In this document: piece after piece, positions 1-13,400 of the stretch
Numbering within the stretch: position 1 is the first letter of the stretch
How the letters are laid out: each line of letters begins with the position of its first letter
NCBI RefSeq assembly: GCF_018687715.1
Contig: NC_056755.1
Coordinates: 26,283,501-26,347,500 of the forward strand
Length of the DNA stretch: 64,000 nt
Direction: 5' to 3'
DNA from: Carya illinoinensis
Taxonomy: Eukaryota; Streptophyta; Magnoliopsida; Fagales; Juglandaceae
Program-made: the position numbers and the translations under genes
Notes under the pieces: model-generated
Told to the model about the DNA's origin: nothing
Databases searched by the model: none
Seen by the model: the letters and a program-made list of their open reading frames with translations, nothing else

Positions 1-9
1 TTAGGGGTT

Positions 10-499
10 GATTAGTTGCAATGCACATGGATGTGCACCAAGGTGGCGATTGGCGGGGACTTTGGGCGTTGGAATGACATTCCTTCAATGGAAATGTCGT
101 GGATCAATTCTAATCCACTAATTCACTCTGCGATTGATAAAGAACAAGAATAGAAGTCGTAAGGTCCCCGTATATAAGCTGAGAAAGAATTAAAAAGGCA
201 ATTAACCTGAAAACACGGTTTAGAGATGACTAATGACTTGTGGGTTGATTAATGCCCTCAACTCAAGTTAGAAGCTCAACCATGGTGAGATGAGAACATG
301 TGGGGCGTGTGGCACTTCTTTGGCTTGAGGGAAACCGTTTGTATGCTGAATGGGGGCAACAATTGGAACAGTGATAGAAAAATAGGTTTATTCGAGTCAA
401 ATCGTTCAGCGCTAGAAATGAGCTATAAGGCTTTAATCATGGACGCATTTGATGAGATTTGCCTTGAGAAAATGGTGTAAAGGGCGTTGGCTTTCGGCA
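10..499. repeat. Satellite monomer A (exemplar, ~490 bp)
   Basis: First A monomer. Diagnostic features: the perfect inverted repeat TGCACATGGATGTGCA near its start, a 'ccatcc/cattccttcaatgg' segment, a TATA-like stretch (tatataagc, near 172), the block shared by all monomers (about 223-264), and a tail with 'gatgagatttgccttgag' before the next phase point. In the array A follows C and precedes B (or D in the right-hand array). Confidence 0.9.
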
Positions 500-981
500 G
501 ATTAGTTGCAATGCACATGGAGGTGCGCGTAGGTGGCGATTGGCTGTGACTTGTCTGTTCCACTGACATTCCTTTTGTCGGAATGTGCTGGGTCAAGTGT
601 ATTCTTCAAATTCAATCTATCAAGGACGAACAACAACAATTAAATTTGTCAGGCTCATTTAGAAAAGGTGAGACAGAATTAAAAGGGCAATTATGTTCAA
701 AACAAGGTTTTGTGATGACTAATCACTTGTGAGTTGATTAATGCGCTCAACTTTATTCAGAAACCTAACAATGGTGGAATGGGAACTTTAGGGCCGTGTG
801 GCACATCCTAGGCTCGAGGAAAACCAATGGTTTGGCGTATGTGCGCAAGAATTCATGAAAAGACGGGTGTCATCGAGCCAATTCGTCCAATGCTTGAAAC
901 GAACCAGGAGTATTAATGAGGGATGGATGTGATGTGAGATTGCCCTTCAGAAAATGGTTTAAGAGGCTTGGGCTTTGGGCT
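500..981. repeat. Satellite monomer B (exemplar, ~482 bp)
   Basis: First B monomer. It starts with the same phase box as A but carries 'ggaggtgcgcgtaggtgg' where A has 'ggatgtgcaccaaggtgg'. It then has 'cttgtctgttccactgaca', a run of 'caacaacaatt', and the shared block at about 714-752. B is the partner of A with which it aligns best over most of its length; the second halves differ ('tttattcagaaacc'). Confidence 0.9.
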
Positions 982-1473
982 GATTAGTTCCAATGCACAT
1001 GTAGGTGCACCTACGTGGGATTGGCGTTGAATTGGGCTTTGGAACGATATTGCATCTATTGAAATGTGTTGGATCAATTCTAATCCACTAATTCACTCTA
1101 TGAATGATGAAAAACAACAATAAAAGTCATAAGGTCCGTATAAAAAAGGCGAGAATGAATTAATAAGAAAATTAAGCTCAAAACATCGATTAGAGACGAC
1201 TAATCACTTGTAAGTTTGTTAATGCCGTCAACTTAAGTTAAAACCTTCAGAACGGCAGGTTGTGATCATGAAGGACATGTGGCACTTTTTGGGCTCGATG
1301 GAAACCGACGGTAGGGCTTATGTGGGCTGCGATTGGAAGAACGAAAGAAAAGGCGGGTTCGTTTGGGGCCAATTCTTCCATTTCTAGTAACGAGCTGGAA
1401 GGGTTAAGGTGTGAGGCATTTGATGAGATTTCACTCGAGAAAATAGTATAAAAGGCTGGAAGGGTTAGGGGCT
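982..1473. repeat. Satellite monomer C (exemplar, ~490 bp)
   Basis: First C monomer. It starts 'gattagttcc' and carries 'aggtgcacctacgtggg'; later C copies mostly have the inverted arms TGCAC...GTGCA. It has a TATA-like stretch (gtataaaaaagg, near 1137) and a version of the shared block at about 1193-1233 with 'taagtttgttaatgcc' instead of 'tgagttgattaatgcc'. C always precedes A in regular units. Confidence 0.9.
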
Positions 1474-4400
1474 GATTACTTGCAATGCACATGGATGTGC
1501 ACCAAGCTGGCGATTGGCGGGGACTTGGGCGTTGGAATGGCATTCCTTCAACGGAAATGTCGTGGATCAATTCTAATCCACTAATTCACTCTTAGATTGA
1601 TAAAGAACAAGAATAGAAGTCGTAAGGTCCCCATATATAAGCTGAGAAAGAATTAGAAAGGAAATTAACCTGAAAACACGGTTTAGAGATGACTAATGAC
1701 TTGTGAGTTGATTAATGCCCTCAACTCAAGTTAGAAGCTCAACCATGGTGAGATGAGAACATCTGGGGCGTGTGGCACTTCTTTGGCTTGAGGGAAACCG
1801 TTTGTATGCTGAATGGGGGCTACAATTGGAACAGGGATAGAAAAGATTGGTTTATTGGAGTCAAATCGTTCAGTGCTAGAAATGAGCTACAAGGCTTTAA
1901 TCATGGACGCATTTGATGAGATTTCCCTTGAGAAAATGGTGTAAAGGGCGTTGGCTTTCGGCAGATTAGTTGCAATGCACATGGAGGTGCGCGTAGGTGG
2001 CGATTGGCTGTGACTTGTCTGTTCCACTGACATTCCTTTTGTCGGAATGTGCTGGGTCAAGTGTATTCTTCAAATTCACTCTATCAAGGATGAACAACAA
2101 CAATTAAATTTGTCAGGCTCATTTAGAAAATGTGAGATAGAATTAAAAGGGCAATTATGTTCAAAACAAGGTTTTGTGATGACTAATCACTTGTGAGTTG
2201 ATTAATGCCCTCAACTTTATTCAGAAACCTAACAATGGTGGAATGAGAACTTTAGGGCCACGTGGCACATCCTAGGCTCGAGGAAAACCAATGGTTTGGC
2301 GTATGTGCGCAAGAATTCATGAAAAGACGGCTGTCTTCGAGCCAATTCGTCCAATGCTTGAAACGAACCAGGAGTGTTAATGAGGGATGGATGTGATGTG
2401 AGATTTCCCTTGAGAAAATGGTTTAAGAGGCTTGGGCTTTGGGCTGATTAGTTCCAATGCACATGCAGGTGCACCTACGTGGGGTTGGCGTTGAATTGGG
2501 CTTTGGAACGATATCGCATCTATTGAAATGTGTTGGATCAATTCTAATCCACTAATTCACTCTATGAATGATGAAAAACAACAATAAAGGTCATAAGGTC
2601 TGTATAAAAAAGGCGAGAATGAATTAATAAGAAAATTAAGCTCAAAACATCGTTTAGAGACGACTAATCACTTGTAAGTTTGTTAATGCTGTCAACTTAA
2701 GTTAAAACCTCGACAATGGCAGGTTGTGAGCATGAAGGAAATGTGGCACTTCTTGGGCTCGATGGAAACCGATGGTACGGCTTATGTGGGTTGCGATTGG
2801 AAGAACGAAAGAAATGGCGGGTTTGTTCGGGGCCAATTCGTCCATTTCTAGTAATGAGCTGGAAGGGTTAAGGTGGGAGGCATTTGATGAGATTTCACCT
2901 GAGAAAATAGTATACAAGGCATGGGTTAGGGGTTGATTAGTTGCAATGCACATGGATGTGCACCAAGGTGGCGATTGGCAGGGACTTCGGGCGTTGGAAT
3001 GGCATTCCTTCAATGGAAATGTCGTGGATCAATTCTAATCCACTAATTCACTCTGCGATTGATAAAGAACAAGAATAGAAGTCGTAAGGTCCACATATAA
3101 AAGCTGAGAAAGAATTAAAAAGGAAATTAACCTGAAAACACGGTTTAGAGATGACTAACGACTTGTGAGTTGATTAATGCCGTCAACACAAGTTAGAAGC
3201 TCAACCATGGTGGGATGAGAACATGTGGGGCTTGTGGCACTTGTTGGGCTTGAGGGAAACCGTTTGTATGCTGAATGGGGGCTACAATTGGAATAGTGAT
3301 AGAAAAGATTGGTTTATTCGAGTCAATTTGTTCAGTGCTAGAAATGAATTGTAAGGCCTTAATCATGGCTGCATTTGATGACATTTCCCTTGAGAAAATG
3401 GTGTATGGGGCGTTGGCTTTGGGCCGATTAGTTGCAATGCACATGGAGGTGCGCGTAGGTGGTGATTGGCTGTGACTTGTCTGTTCCACTGACATTCCTT
3501 TTGTCGGAATGTGCTGGGTCAAGTGTATTCTTCAAATTCACTCTATCAAGGATGAACAACAACAATTAAATTTGTCAGGCTCATTTAGAAAATGTGAGAT
3601 AGAATTAAAAGGGCAATTATGTTCAAAACAAGGTTTTGTGATGACTAATCACTTGTGAGTTGATTAATGCCCTCAACTTTATTCAGAAACCTAACAATGG
3701 TGGAATGAGAAATTTAGGGCCGTGTGGCACATCCTAGGCTCGAGGAAAACCAATGGTTTGGCGTATGTGCGCAAGAATTCAAGAAAAGACGGCTGTCTTC
3801 GAGCCCATTCATCCAATGCTTGAAACGAACCAGGAGTGTTAATGAGGGATGGATGTGATGTGAGATTTCCCTTGAGAAAATGGTTTAAGAGGCTTGGGCT
3901 TTGGGCTGATTAGTTCCAATGCACATGCAGGTGCACCTACGTGGGATTGGCGTTGAATTGGGCTTTGGAACGATATTGCATCTATTGAAATGTGTTGGAT
4001 CAATTCTAATCCACTAATTCACTCTATGAATGATGAAAAACAACAATAAAAGTCATAAGGTCCGTATAAAAAAGGCGAGAATGAATTAATAAGAAAATTA
4101 AGCTCAAAACATCGTTTAGAGACGACTAATCACTTGTAAGTTTGTTAATGCCGTCAACTTAAGTTAAAACCTCGACAATGGCAGGTTGTGAGCATGAAGG
4201 AAATGTGGCACTTCTTGGGCTCGATGGAAACCAATGGTAGGGCTTATGTGGGTTGCGAATGGAAGAACGAAAGAAAAGGAGGGTTTGTTCGGGGCCAATT
4301 CGTCCATTTCTAGTAATGAGCTGGAAGGGTTAAGGTGGGAGGCATTTGATGAGATTTCACTTGAGAAAATAGTATACAAGGCATGGGTTAGGGGTTGATT

Positions 4401-7400
4401 AGTTGCAATGCACATGGATGTGCACCAAGGTGGCGATTGGCGGGGACTTTGGGCGTTGGAATGGCATTCCTTCAATGGAAATGTCTTGGATCAATTCTAA
4501 TCCACTAATTCACTCTTAGATTGATAAAGAACAAGAATAGAAGTCGTAAGGTCCACATATATAAGCTGAGAAAGAATTAGAAAGGAAATTAACCTGAAAA
4601 CACGGTTTAGAGATGACTAATGACTTGTGAGTTGATTAATGCCCCCAACTCAAGTTAGAAGCTCAACCATGGTGAGATGAGAACATGTGGGGCGTGTGGC
4701 ACTTCTTTGGCTTGAGGGAAACCGTTTGTATGCTGAATGGGGCTACAATTGGAACAATGATAGAAAAGATAGGTTTATTAGAGTCAAATCGTTCAGCGCA
4801 AGAAATGAGCTATAAGGCTTTAATCATGGACGCATTTGATGAGATTTCCCTTGAGAAAATGGTGTAAAGGGCGTTGGCTTTCGGCAGATTAGTTGCAATG
4901 CACATGGAGGTGCGCGTAGGTGGCGATTGGCTGTGACTTGTCTGTTCCACTGACATTCCTTTTGTCGGAATGTGCTGGGTCAAGTGTATTCTTCAAATTC
5001 ACTCTATCAAGGATGAACAACAACAATTAAATTTCTCAGGCTCATTTAGAAAATGTGAGATAGAATTTAAAGGGCAATTATGTTCAAAACAAGGTTTTGT
5101 GATGACTAATCACTTGTGAGTTGATTAATGCCCTCAACTTTATTCAGAAACCTAACAATGGTGGAATGAGAACTTTAGGGCCGTGTGGCACATCCTAGGC
5201 TCGAGGAAAACCAATGGTTTGGCGTATGTGCACAAGAATTCATGAAAAGACGGCTGTCTTCGAGCCAATTCGTCCAATGCTTGAAACGAACCAGGAGTGT
5301 TAATGAGCGATGGATGTGATGTGAGATTTCCCTTGAGAAAATGGTTTAAGAGGCTTGGGCTTTGGGCTGATTAGTTCCAATGCACATGGAGGTGCACCTA
5401 CGTGGGATTGGCGTTGAATTGGGCTTTGGAACGATATTGCATCTATTGAAATGTGTTGGATCAATTCTAATCCACTAATTCACTCTATGAATGATGAAAA
5501 ACAACAATAAAAGTTAGAAGGTCCGTATAAAAAAGGCGAGAATGAATTAATAAGAAAATTAAGCTCAAAACATCGTTTAGAGACGACTAATCACTTGTAA
5601 GTTTGTTAATGCCGTCAACTTAAGTTAAAACCTCGACCATGGCAGGTTGTGAGCATGAAGGAAATGTGGCACTTCTTGGGCTCGATGGAAACCGATGGTA
5701 GGGCTTATGTGGGTTGCGATTGGAAGAAGGAAAGAAAAGGCGGGTTTGTTCGGGGCCAATTCGTCCATTTCTATTAATGAGCTGGAAGGGTTAAGGTGGG
5801 AGGCATTTGATGAGATTTCACTTGAGAAAATAGTATACAAGGCTTGGGTTAGGGGTTGATTAGTTGCAATGCACATGGATGTGCACCAAGGTGGCGATTG
5901 GCGGGGACTTTGGGCGTTGGAATGGCATTCCTTCAATGGAAATGTCGTGGATCAATTCTAATCCCCTAATTCACTCTGCGATTGATAAAGAACAAGAATA
6001 GAAGTTGTAAGGTCCACATATAAAAGCTGAGAAAGAATTAAAAAGGAAATTAACCTGAAAACACGGTTTAGAGATGACTAACGACTTGTGAGTTGATTAA
6101 TGCCGTCAACACAAGTTAGAAGCTCAACCATGGTGGGATGAGAACATGTGGGGCTTGTGGCACTTGTTGGGCTTGAGGGAAACCGTTTGTATGCTGAATG
6201 GGGGCTACAATTGGAATAGTGATAGAAAAGATTGGTTTATTCGAGTCAATTTGTTCAGTGCTAGAAATGAATTGTAAGGCCTTAATCATGGCCGCATTTG
6301 ATGAGATTTCCCTTGAGAAAATGGTGTATGGGGCGTTGGCTTTGGGCCGATTAGTTGCAATGCACATGGAGGTGCGCGTAGGTGGCGATTGGCTGTGACT
6401 TGTCTGTTCCATTGACATTCCTTTTGTCGAAATGTGCTGGATCAAGTGTATTCTTCAAATCCACTCTATGAAGGATGAACAACAACAATTAAATTTGCAA
6501 GGCTCATTTAGAAAAGGTTAGATAGAATTAAAAGGGCAATTATGTTCAAAACAAGGTTTTGTGATGACTAATCACTTGTGAGTTGATTAATGCCCTCAAC
6601 TTTATTCAGAAACCTAACAATGGGGGAATGAAAACTTTAGGGCCGCGTGGCACATCCTAGGCTCGAGGAAAACCAATGGTTTGGCGTATGTGCACAAGAA
6701 TTCATGAAAAGACGGGTTTCTTCGAGCCAATTCGTCCAATGCTTGAAACGAACCGGGAGTGTTAATGAGGGGATGGATGTGGTGTGAGATTGCCCTTGAG
6801 AAAATGATTTAAGAGGCTTGGGGTTTGGGCTGATTAGTTCCAAGGCACATGCAGGTGCACCTATGTGGGATTGGCGTTGAATTGGGCTTTGGAACGATAT
6901 TCCATCTGTTGAAATGTGTTGGATCAATTCTAATCCACTAATTCACTCTATGAATGATGAAAAACAACAATAAAAGTCATAAGGTCCGTATAAAAAAGGC
7001 GAGGATGAATTAATAAGAAAATTAAGCTCAAAACATCGTTTAGAGACGACTAATGACTTGTAAGTTTGTTAATGCCGTCAACTTAAGTTAAAACCTTCAC
7101 AATGGCAGGTTGTGATCATGAAGGACATCTGGCACTTCCTGGGCTCGATGGAAACCGAGGGTAGGGCTTATGTGGGCTGCGATTGGAAGAACGAAAGAAA
7201 AGGCGGGTTTGTTCAGGGCCAATTCGTCCATTTCTAGTAACGAGCTGGAACGGTTAAGGTGGGAGGCATTTGATGAGATTTCACTTGAGAAAATAGTATA
7301 AAAGGCATGGGTTAGGGGCTGATTAGTTGCAATGCACATGGATGTGCACCAAGGTGGCGATTGGCAGGGACTTCGGGCGTTGGAATGGCATTCCTTCAAT

Positions 7401-10400
7401 GGAAATGTCGTGGATCAATTCTAATCCACTAATTCACTCTGCGATTGATAAAGAACAAGAATAGAAGTCGTAAGGTCCACATATAAAAGCTGAGAAAGAA
7501 TTAAAAAGGAAATTAACCTGAAAACACGGTTTAGAGATGACTAACGACTTGTGAGTTGATTAATGCCGTCAACACAAGTTAGAAGCTCAACCATGGTGGG
7601 ATGAGAACATGTGGGGCTTGTGGCACTTGTTGGGCTTGAGGGAAACCGTTTGTATGCTGAATGGGGGCTACAATTGGAATAGTGATAGAAAAGATTGGTT
7701 TATTCGAGTCAATTTGTTCAGTGCTAGAAATGAATTGTAAGGCCTTAATCATGGCCGCATTTGATGAGATTTCCCTTGAGAAAATGGTGTATGGGGCGTT
7801 GGCTTTGGGCCGATTAGTTGCAATGCACATGGAGGTGCGCGTAGGTGGCGATTGGCTGTGACTTGTCTGTTCCATTGACATTCCTTTTGTCGAAATGTGC
7901 TAGATCAAGTGTATTCTTCAAATTCACTCTATGAAGGATGAACAACAACAATTAAATTTGCAAGGCTCATTTAGAAAAGGTTAGATACAATTAAAAGGGC
8001 AATTATGTTCAAAACAAGGTTTTGTGATGACTAATCACTTGTGAGTTGATTAATGCCCTCAACTTTATTCAGAAACCTAACAATGGGGGAATGAGAACTT
8101 TAGGGCCGCGTGGCACATCCTAGGCTCGAGGAAAACCAATGGTTTGGCGTATGTGCGCAAGAATTCATGAAAAGACGGGTTTCTTCGAGCCAATTCGTCC
8201 AATGCTTGAAACGAACCGGGAGTGTTAATGAGGGGATGGATGTGGTGTGAGATTGCCCTTGAGAAAATGATTTAAGAGGCTTGGGGTTTGGGCTGATTAG
8301 TTCCAAGGCACATGCAGGTGCACCTATGTGGGATTGGCGTTGAATTGGGCTTTGGAACGATATTCCATCTGTTGAAATGTGTTGGATCAATTCTAATCCA
8401 CTAATTCACTCTATGAATGATGAAAAACAACAATAAAAGTCATAAGGTCCGTATAAAAAAGGCGAGGATGAATTAATAAGAAAATTAAGCTCAAAACATC
8501 GTTTAGAGACGACTAATCACTTGTAAGTTTGTTAATGCCGTCAACTTAAGTTCAAACCTTCACAATGGCAGGTTGTGATCATGAAGGACATCTGGCACTT
8601 CTTGGGCTCGATGGAAACCGAGGGTAGGGCTTATGTGGGCTGCGATTGGAAGAACGAAAGAAAAGGCGGGTTTGTTCAGGGCCAATTCGTCCATTTCTAG
8701 TAACGAGCTGGAACGGTTAAGGTGGGAGGCATTTGATGAGATTTCACTTGAGAAAATAGTATAAAAGGCATGGGTTAGGGGCTGATTAGTTGCAATGCAC
8801 ATGGATGTGCACCAAGGTGGCGATTGGCAGGGACTTCGGGCGTTGGAATGGCATTCCTTCAATGGAAATGTCGTGGATCAATTCTAATCCACTAATTCAC
8901 TCTGCGATTGATAAAGAACAAGAATAGAAGTCGTAAGGTCGACATATAAAAGCTGAGAAAGAATTAAAAAGGAAATTAACCTGAAAACACGGTTTAGAGA
9001 TGACTAACGACTTGTGAGTTGATTAATGCCGTCAACACAAGTTAGAAGCTCAACCATGGTGGGATGAGAACATGTGGGGCTTGTGGCACTTGTTGGGCTT
9101 GAGGGAAACCGTTTGTATGCTGAATGGGGGCTACAATTGGAATAGTGATAGAAAAGATTGGTTTATTCGAGTCAATTTGTTCAGTGCTAGAAATGAATTG
9201 TAAGGCCTTAATCATGGCCGCATTTGATGAGATTTCCCTTGAGAAAATGGTGTATGGGGCGTTGGCTTTGGGCCGATTAGTTGCAATGCACATGGAGGTG
9301 CGCGTAGGTGGCGATTGGCTGTGACTTGTCTGTTCCATTGACATTCCTTTTGTCGAAATGTGCTGGATCAAGTGTATTCTTCAAATTCACTCTATGAAGG
9401 ATGAACAACAACAATTAAATTTGTAAGGCTCATTTAGAAAAGGTTAGATAGAATTAAAAGGGCAATTATGTTCAAAACAAGGTTTTGTGATGACTAATCA
9501 CTTGTGAGTTGATTAATGCCCTCAACTTTATTCAGAAACCTAACAATGGGGGAATGAGAACTTTAGGGCCGCGTGGCACATCCTAGGCTCGAGGAAAACC
9601 AATGGTTTGGCGTATGTGCACAAGAATTCATGAAAAGACGGGTTTCTTCGAGCCGATTCGTCCAATGCTTGAAACGATCCAGGAGTGTTAATGTCGGATG
9701 GATGTGATGTGAGGTTGCCCTTGAGAAAATGGTTTAAGAGGCTTGGGCTTTGGGCTGATAAGTTCCAATGCACATGCAGGTGCACCTACGTGGGATTGGC
9801 ATTGAATTGGGCTTTCGAATGATATTCCATCTCTTGAAATGTGTTGGATCAATTCTAATCCACTAATTCACTCTATGAATGATGAAAAACAACAATAAAA
9901 GTCATAAGGTCCGTATAAAAAGCCGAGAATGAATTAATAAGAAAATTAAGCTCAAAACATCGTTTAGAGACGACTAATCACTTGTAAGTTTGTTAATGCC
10001 GTCAACTTAAGTTACAACCTTCACAATGGCAGGTTGTGATCATGAAGGACATCTGGCACTTCTTGGGCTCGATGGAAACCGAGGGTAGGGCTTATTTGGG
10101 CTGCGATTGGAAGAACGAAAGAAAAGGCGGGTTTGTTCAGGGCCAATTCATCCATTTCTAGTAACGAGCTGGAAGGGTTAAGGTGGGAGGCATTTGATGA
10201 GATTTCACTTGAGAAAATAGTATAAAAGGCATGGGTTAGGGGCTGATTAGTTGCAATGCACATGGATGTGCACCAAGGTGGCGATTGGCAGGGACTTCGG
10301 GCATTGGAATGGCATTCCCTCAATGGAAATGTCGTGGATCAATTCTAATCCACTAATTCACTCTTAGATTGATAAAGAACAAGAATAGAAGTCGTAAGGT

Positions 10401-13400
10401 CCACATATATAAGCTGAGAAAGAATTAAAAAGGAAATTAACCTGAAAACACGTTTTATAGATGACTAATGACTTGTGAGTTGATTAATGCCCTCAACTCA
10501 AGTTAGAAGGTCAACCATGGTGAGATGAGAACATGTGGGGCGTGTGGAACTTCTTTGGCTTGAGGGAAACCGTTTGTATGCTGAATGGGGGCTACAATTG
10601 GAACAGTGATAGAAAAGATAGGGTTATTTGAGTCAATTCGTTCAGTGCTAGAAATGAGCTATAAGGCTTTAATCATGGATGCATTTGATGAGATTTCCCT
10701 TGAGAAAATGGTGTAAAGGGTGTTGGCTTTGGGCCGATTAGTTGCAATGCACTTGGAGGTGCGCGTAGGTGGCGATTGGCTATGGCTTGTCTGTTCCACT
10801 GACATTCCTTTTGTCGAAATGTGCTGGATCAAGTGTATTCCTCAAATTCACTCTATGAAGGATGAACAACAGCAATTAGATTTGTAAGGCTCATTTAGAA
10901 AAGGTGAGATAGAATTAAAAGGGCAATTATGTTCAAAACAAGGTTTTGTGATGACTAATAACTTGTGAGTTGATTAATGCCCTCAACTTTATTCAGAAAC
11001 CTAACAATGGTGGAATGAGAACTTTAGGGCCGCGTGGCACATCCTAGGCTCGAGGAAAACCAATGGTTTGGCGTATGTGCGCAAGAATTCATGAAAAGAC
11101 GGGTTTCTTCGAGCCAATTCGTCCAATGCTTGAAACGAACCAGGAGTGTTAATGAGGGGATGGATGTGGTGTGAGATTGCCCTTGAGAAAATGGTTTAAG
11201 AGGCTTGGGGTTTGGGCTGATTAGTTCCAATGCACATGCAGGTGCACCTATGTGGGGTTGGCGTTGAATTGGGCTTTGGAACGATATTCCATCTGTTGAA
11301 ATGTGTTGGATCAATTCTAATCCACTAATTCACTCTATGAATGATGAAAAACAACAATAAAAGTCATAAGGTCCGTATAAAAATGGCGAGAATGAATTAA
11401 TAAGAAAATTAAGCTCAAAACACCGTTTAGAGATGACTAATCACTTGTAAGTTTGTTAATGCCGTCAACTTAAGTTAAAACCTTCACAATGGCAGGTTGT
11501 GATCATGAAGGACATGTGGCACTTCTTGGGCTCGATGGAAACCGAGGGTAGGGCTTATGTGGGTTGCGATTGGATGAACGAAAGAAAAGGCGGGTTTGTT
11601 CAGGGCCAATTCATCCATTTCTAGTAACGAGCTGGAAGGGTTAAGGTGGGAGGCATTTGATGAGATTTCACTTGAGAAAATAGTATAAAAGGCATGGGTT
11701 AGGGGCTGATTAGTTGCAATGCACATGGATGTGCACCAAGGTGGCGATTGGCAGGGACTTCGGGCGTTGGAATGGCATTCCCTCAACGAAAATGTCGTGG
11801 ATCAATTCTAATCCACTACTTCACTGTTACATTGATAAAGAACAAGAATAGAAGTCGTAAGGTCCACATATATAAGCTGAGAAAGAATTAAAAAGGAAAT
11901 TAACCTGAAAACACGTTTTATAGATGACTAATGACTTGTGAGTTGATTAATGCCCTCAACTCAAGTTAGAAGGTCAACCATGGTGAGATGAGAACATGTG
12001 GGGAGTGTGGAACTTCTTTGGCTTGAGGGAAACCGTTTGTATGCTGAATGGGGGCTACAATTGGAACAGTGATAGAAAAGATAGGGTTATTCGAGTCAAT
12101 TCGTTCAGTGCTAGAAATGAGCTATAAGGCTTTAATCATGGACGCATTTGTTGAGATTTCCCTTGAGAAAATGGTGTAAAGGGCGTTGGCTTTGGGCCGA
12201 TTAGTTGCAATGCACATGGAGGTGCGCGTAGGTGGCGATTGGCTATGGCTTGTCTGTTCCACTGACATTCCTTTTGTCGAAATGTGCTGGATCAAGTGTA
12301 TTCTTCAAATTCACTCTATGAAGGGTGAACAACAACAATTAAATTTGTATGGCTCATTTAGAAAAGGTGAGATAGAATTAAAAGGGCAATTATGTTCAAA
12401 ACAAGGTTTTGTGATGACTAATCACTTGTGAGTTGATTAATGCCCTCAACTTTATTCAGAAACCTAACAATGGGGGAATGAGAACTTTAGGGCCGCATGG
12501 CACATCCTAGGCTCGAGGAAAACCAATGGTTTGGCGTATGTGCACAAGAATTCATGAAAAGACGGGTTTCTTCGAGCCGATTCGTCCAATGCTTGAAACG
12601 AACCAGGAGTGTTAATGAGGGATGGATGTGATGTGAGGTTGCCCTTGAGAAAATGGTTTAAGAGGCTTGGGCTTTGGGCTGATTAGTTCCAATGCACATG
12701 CAGGTGCACCTACGTCGGATTGGCGTTGAATTGGGCTTTGGAATGATATTCCATCTATTGAAATGTGTTGGATCAATTCTAATCCACTAATCCACTCTAT
12801 GAATGATGAAAAACAACAATAAAAGTATAAGGTCCGTATAAAAAAGGCGAGAATGAATTAATAAGAAAATTAAGCTCAAAACATCGTTTAGAGACCACTA
12901 ATCACTTGTAAGTTTGTTAATGCCGTCAACTTAAGTTAAAACCTTCACAATCGCAGGTTGTGATCATGAAGGACATGTGGCACTTCTTGGGCTCGATGGA
13001 AACCGAGGGTAGGGCTTATGTGGGCTGCGATTGGAAGAACGAAAGAAATGGGTGGTTTGTTCAGGGCCAATTCGTCCATTTCTAGTAACGAGATGGAAGG
13101 GTTAAGGTGGGAGGCATTTGATGAGATTTCACTTGAGAAAATAGTATAAAAGGCATGGGTTAGGGGCTGATTAGTTGCAATGCACATGGATGTGCACCAA
13201 GGTGGCGATTGGCAGGGACTTCGGGCGTTGGAATGGCATTCCTTCAATGGAAATGTCGTGGATCAATTCTAATCCACTAATTCACTCTTAGATTGATAAA
13301 GAACAAGAATAGAAGTCGTAAGGTCCACATATATAAGCTGAGAAAGAATTAAAAAGGAAATTAACCTGAAAACACGGTTTAGAGATGACTAATGACTTGT

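Noticed and set aside
3275..3475. Recurrent plus-strand frames of 60-86 codons in the satellite
   Set aside because: Antisense shadows of the same repeat, lost in many copies by single changes.
3193..3522. Recurrent minus-strand frames of 96-113 codons in the satellite
   Set aside because: They recur because the DNA recurs, are often truncated in copies, resemble no protein family I know and have no gene-like context. Kept only as a low-interest finding.
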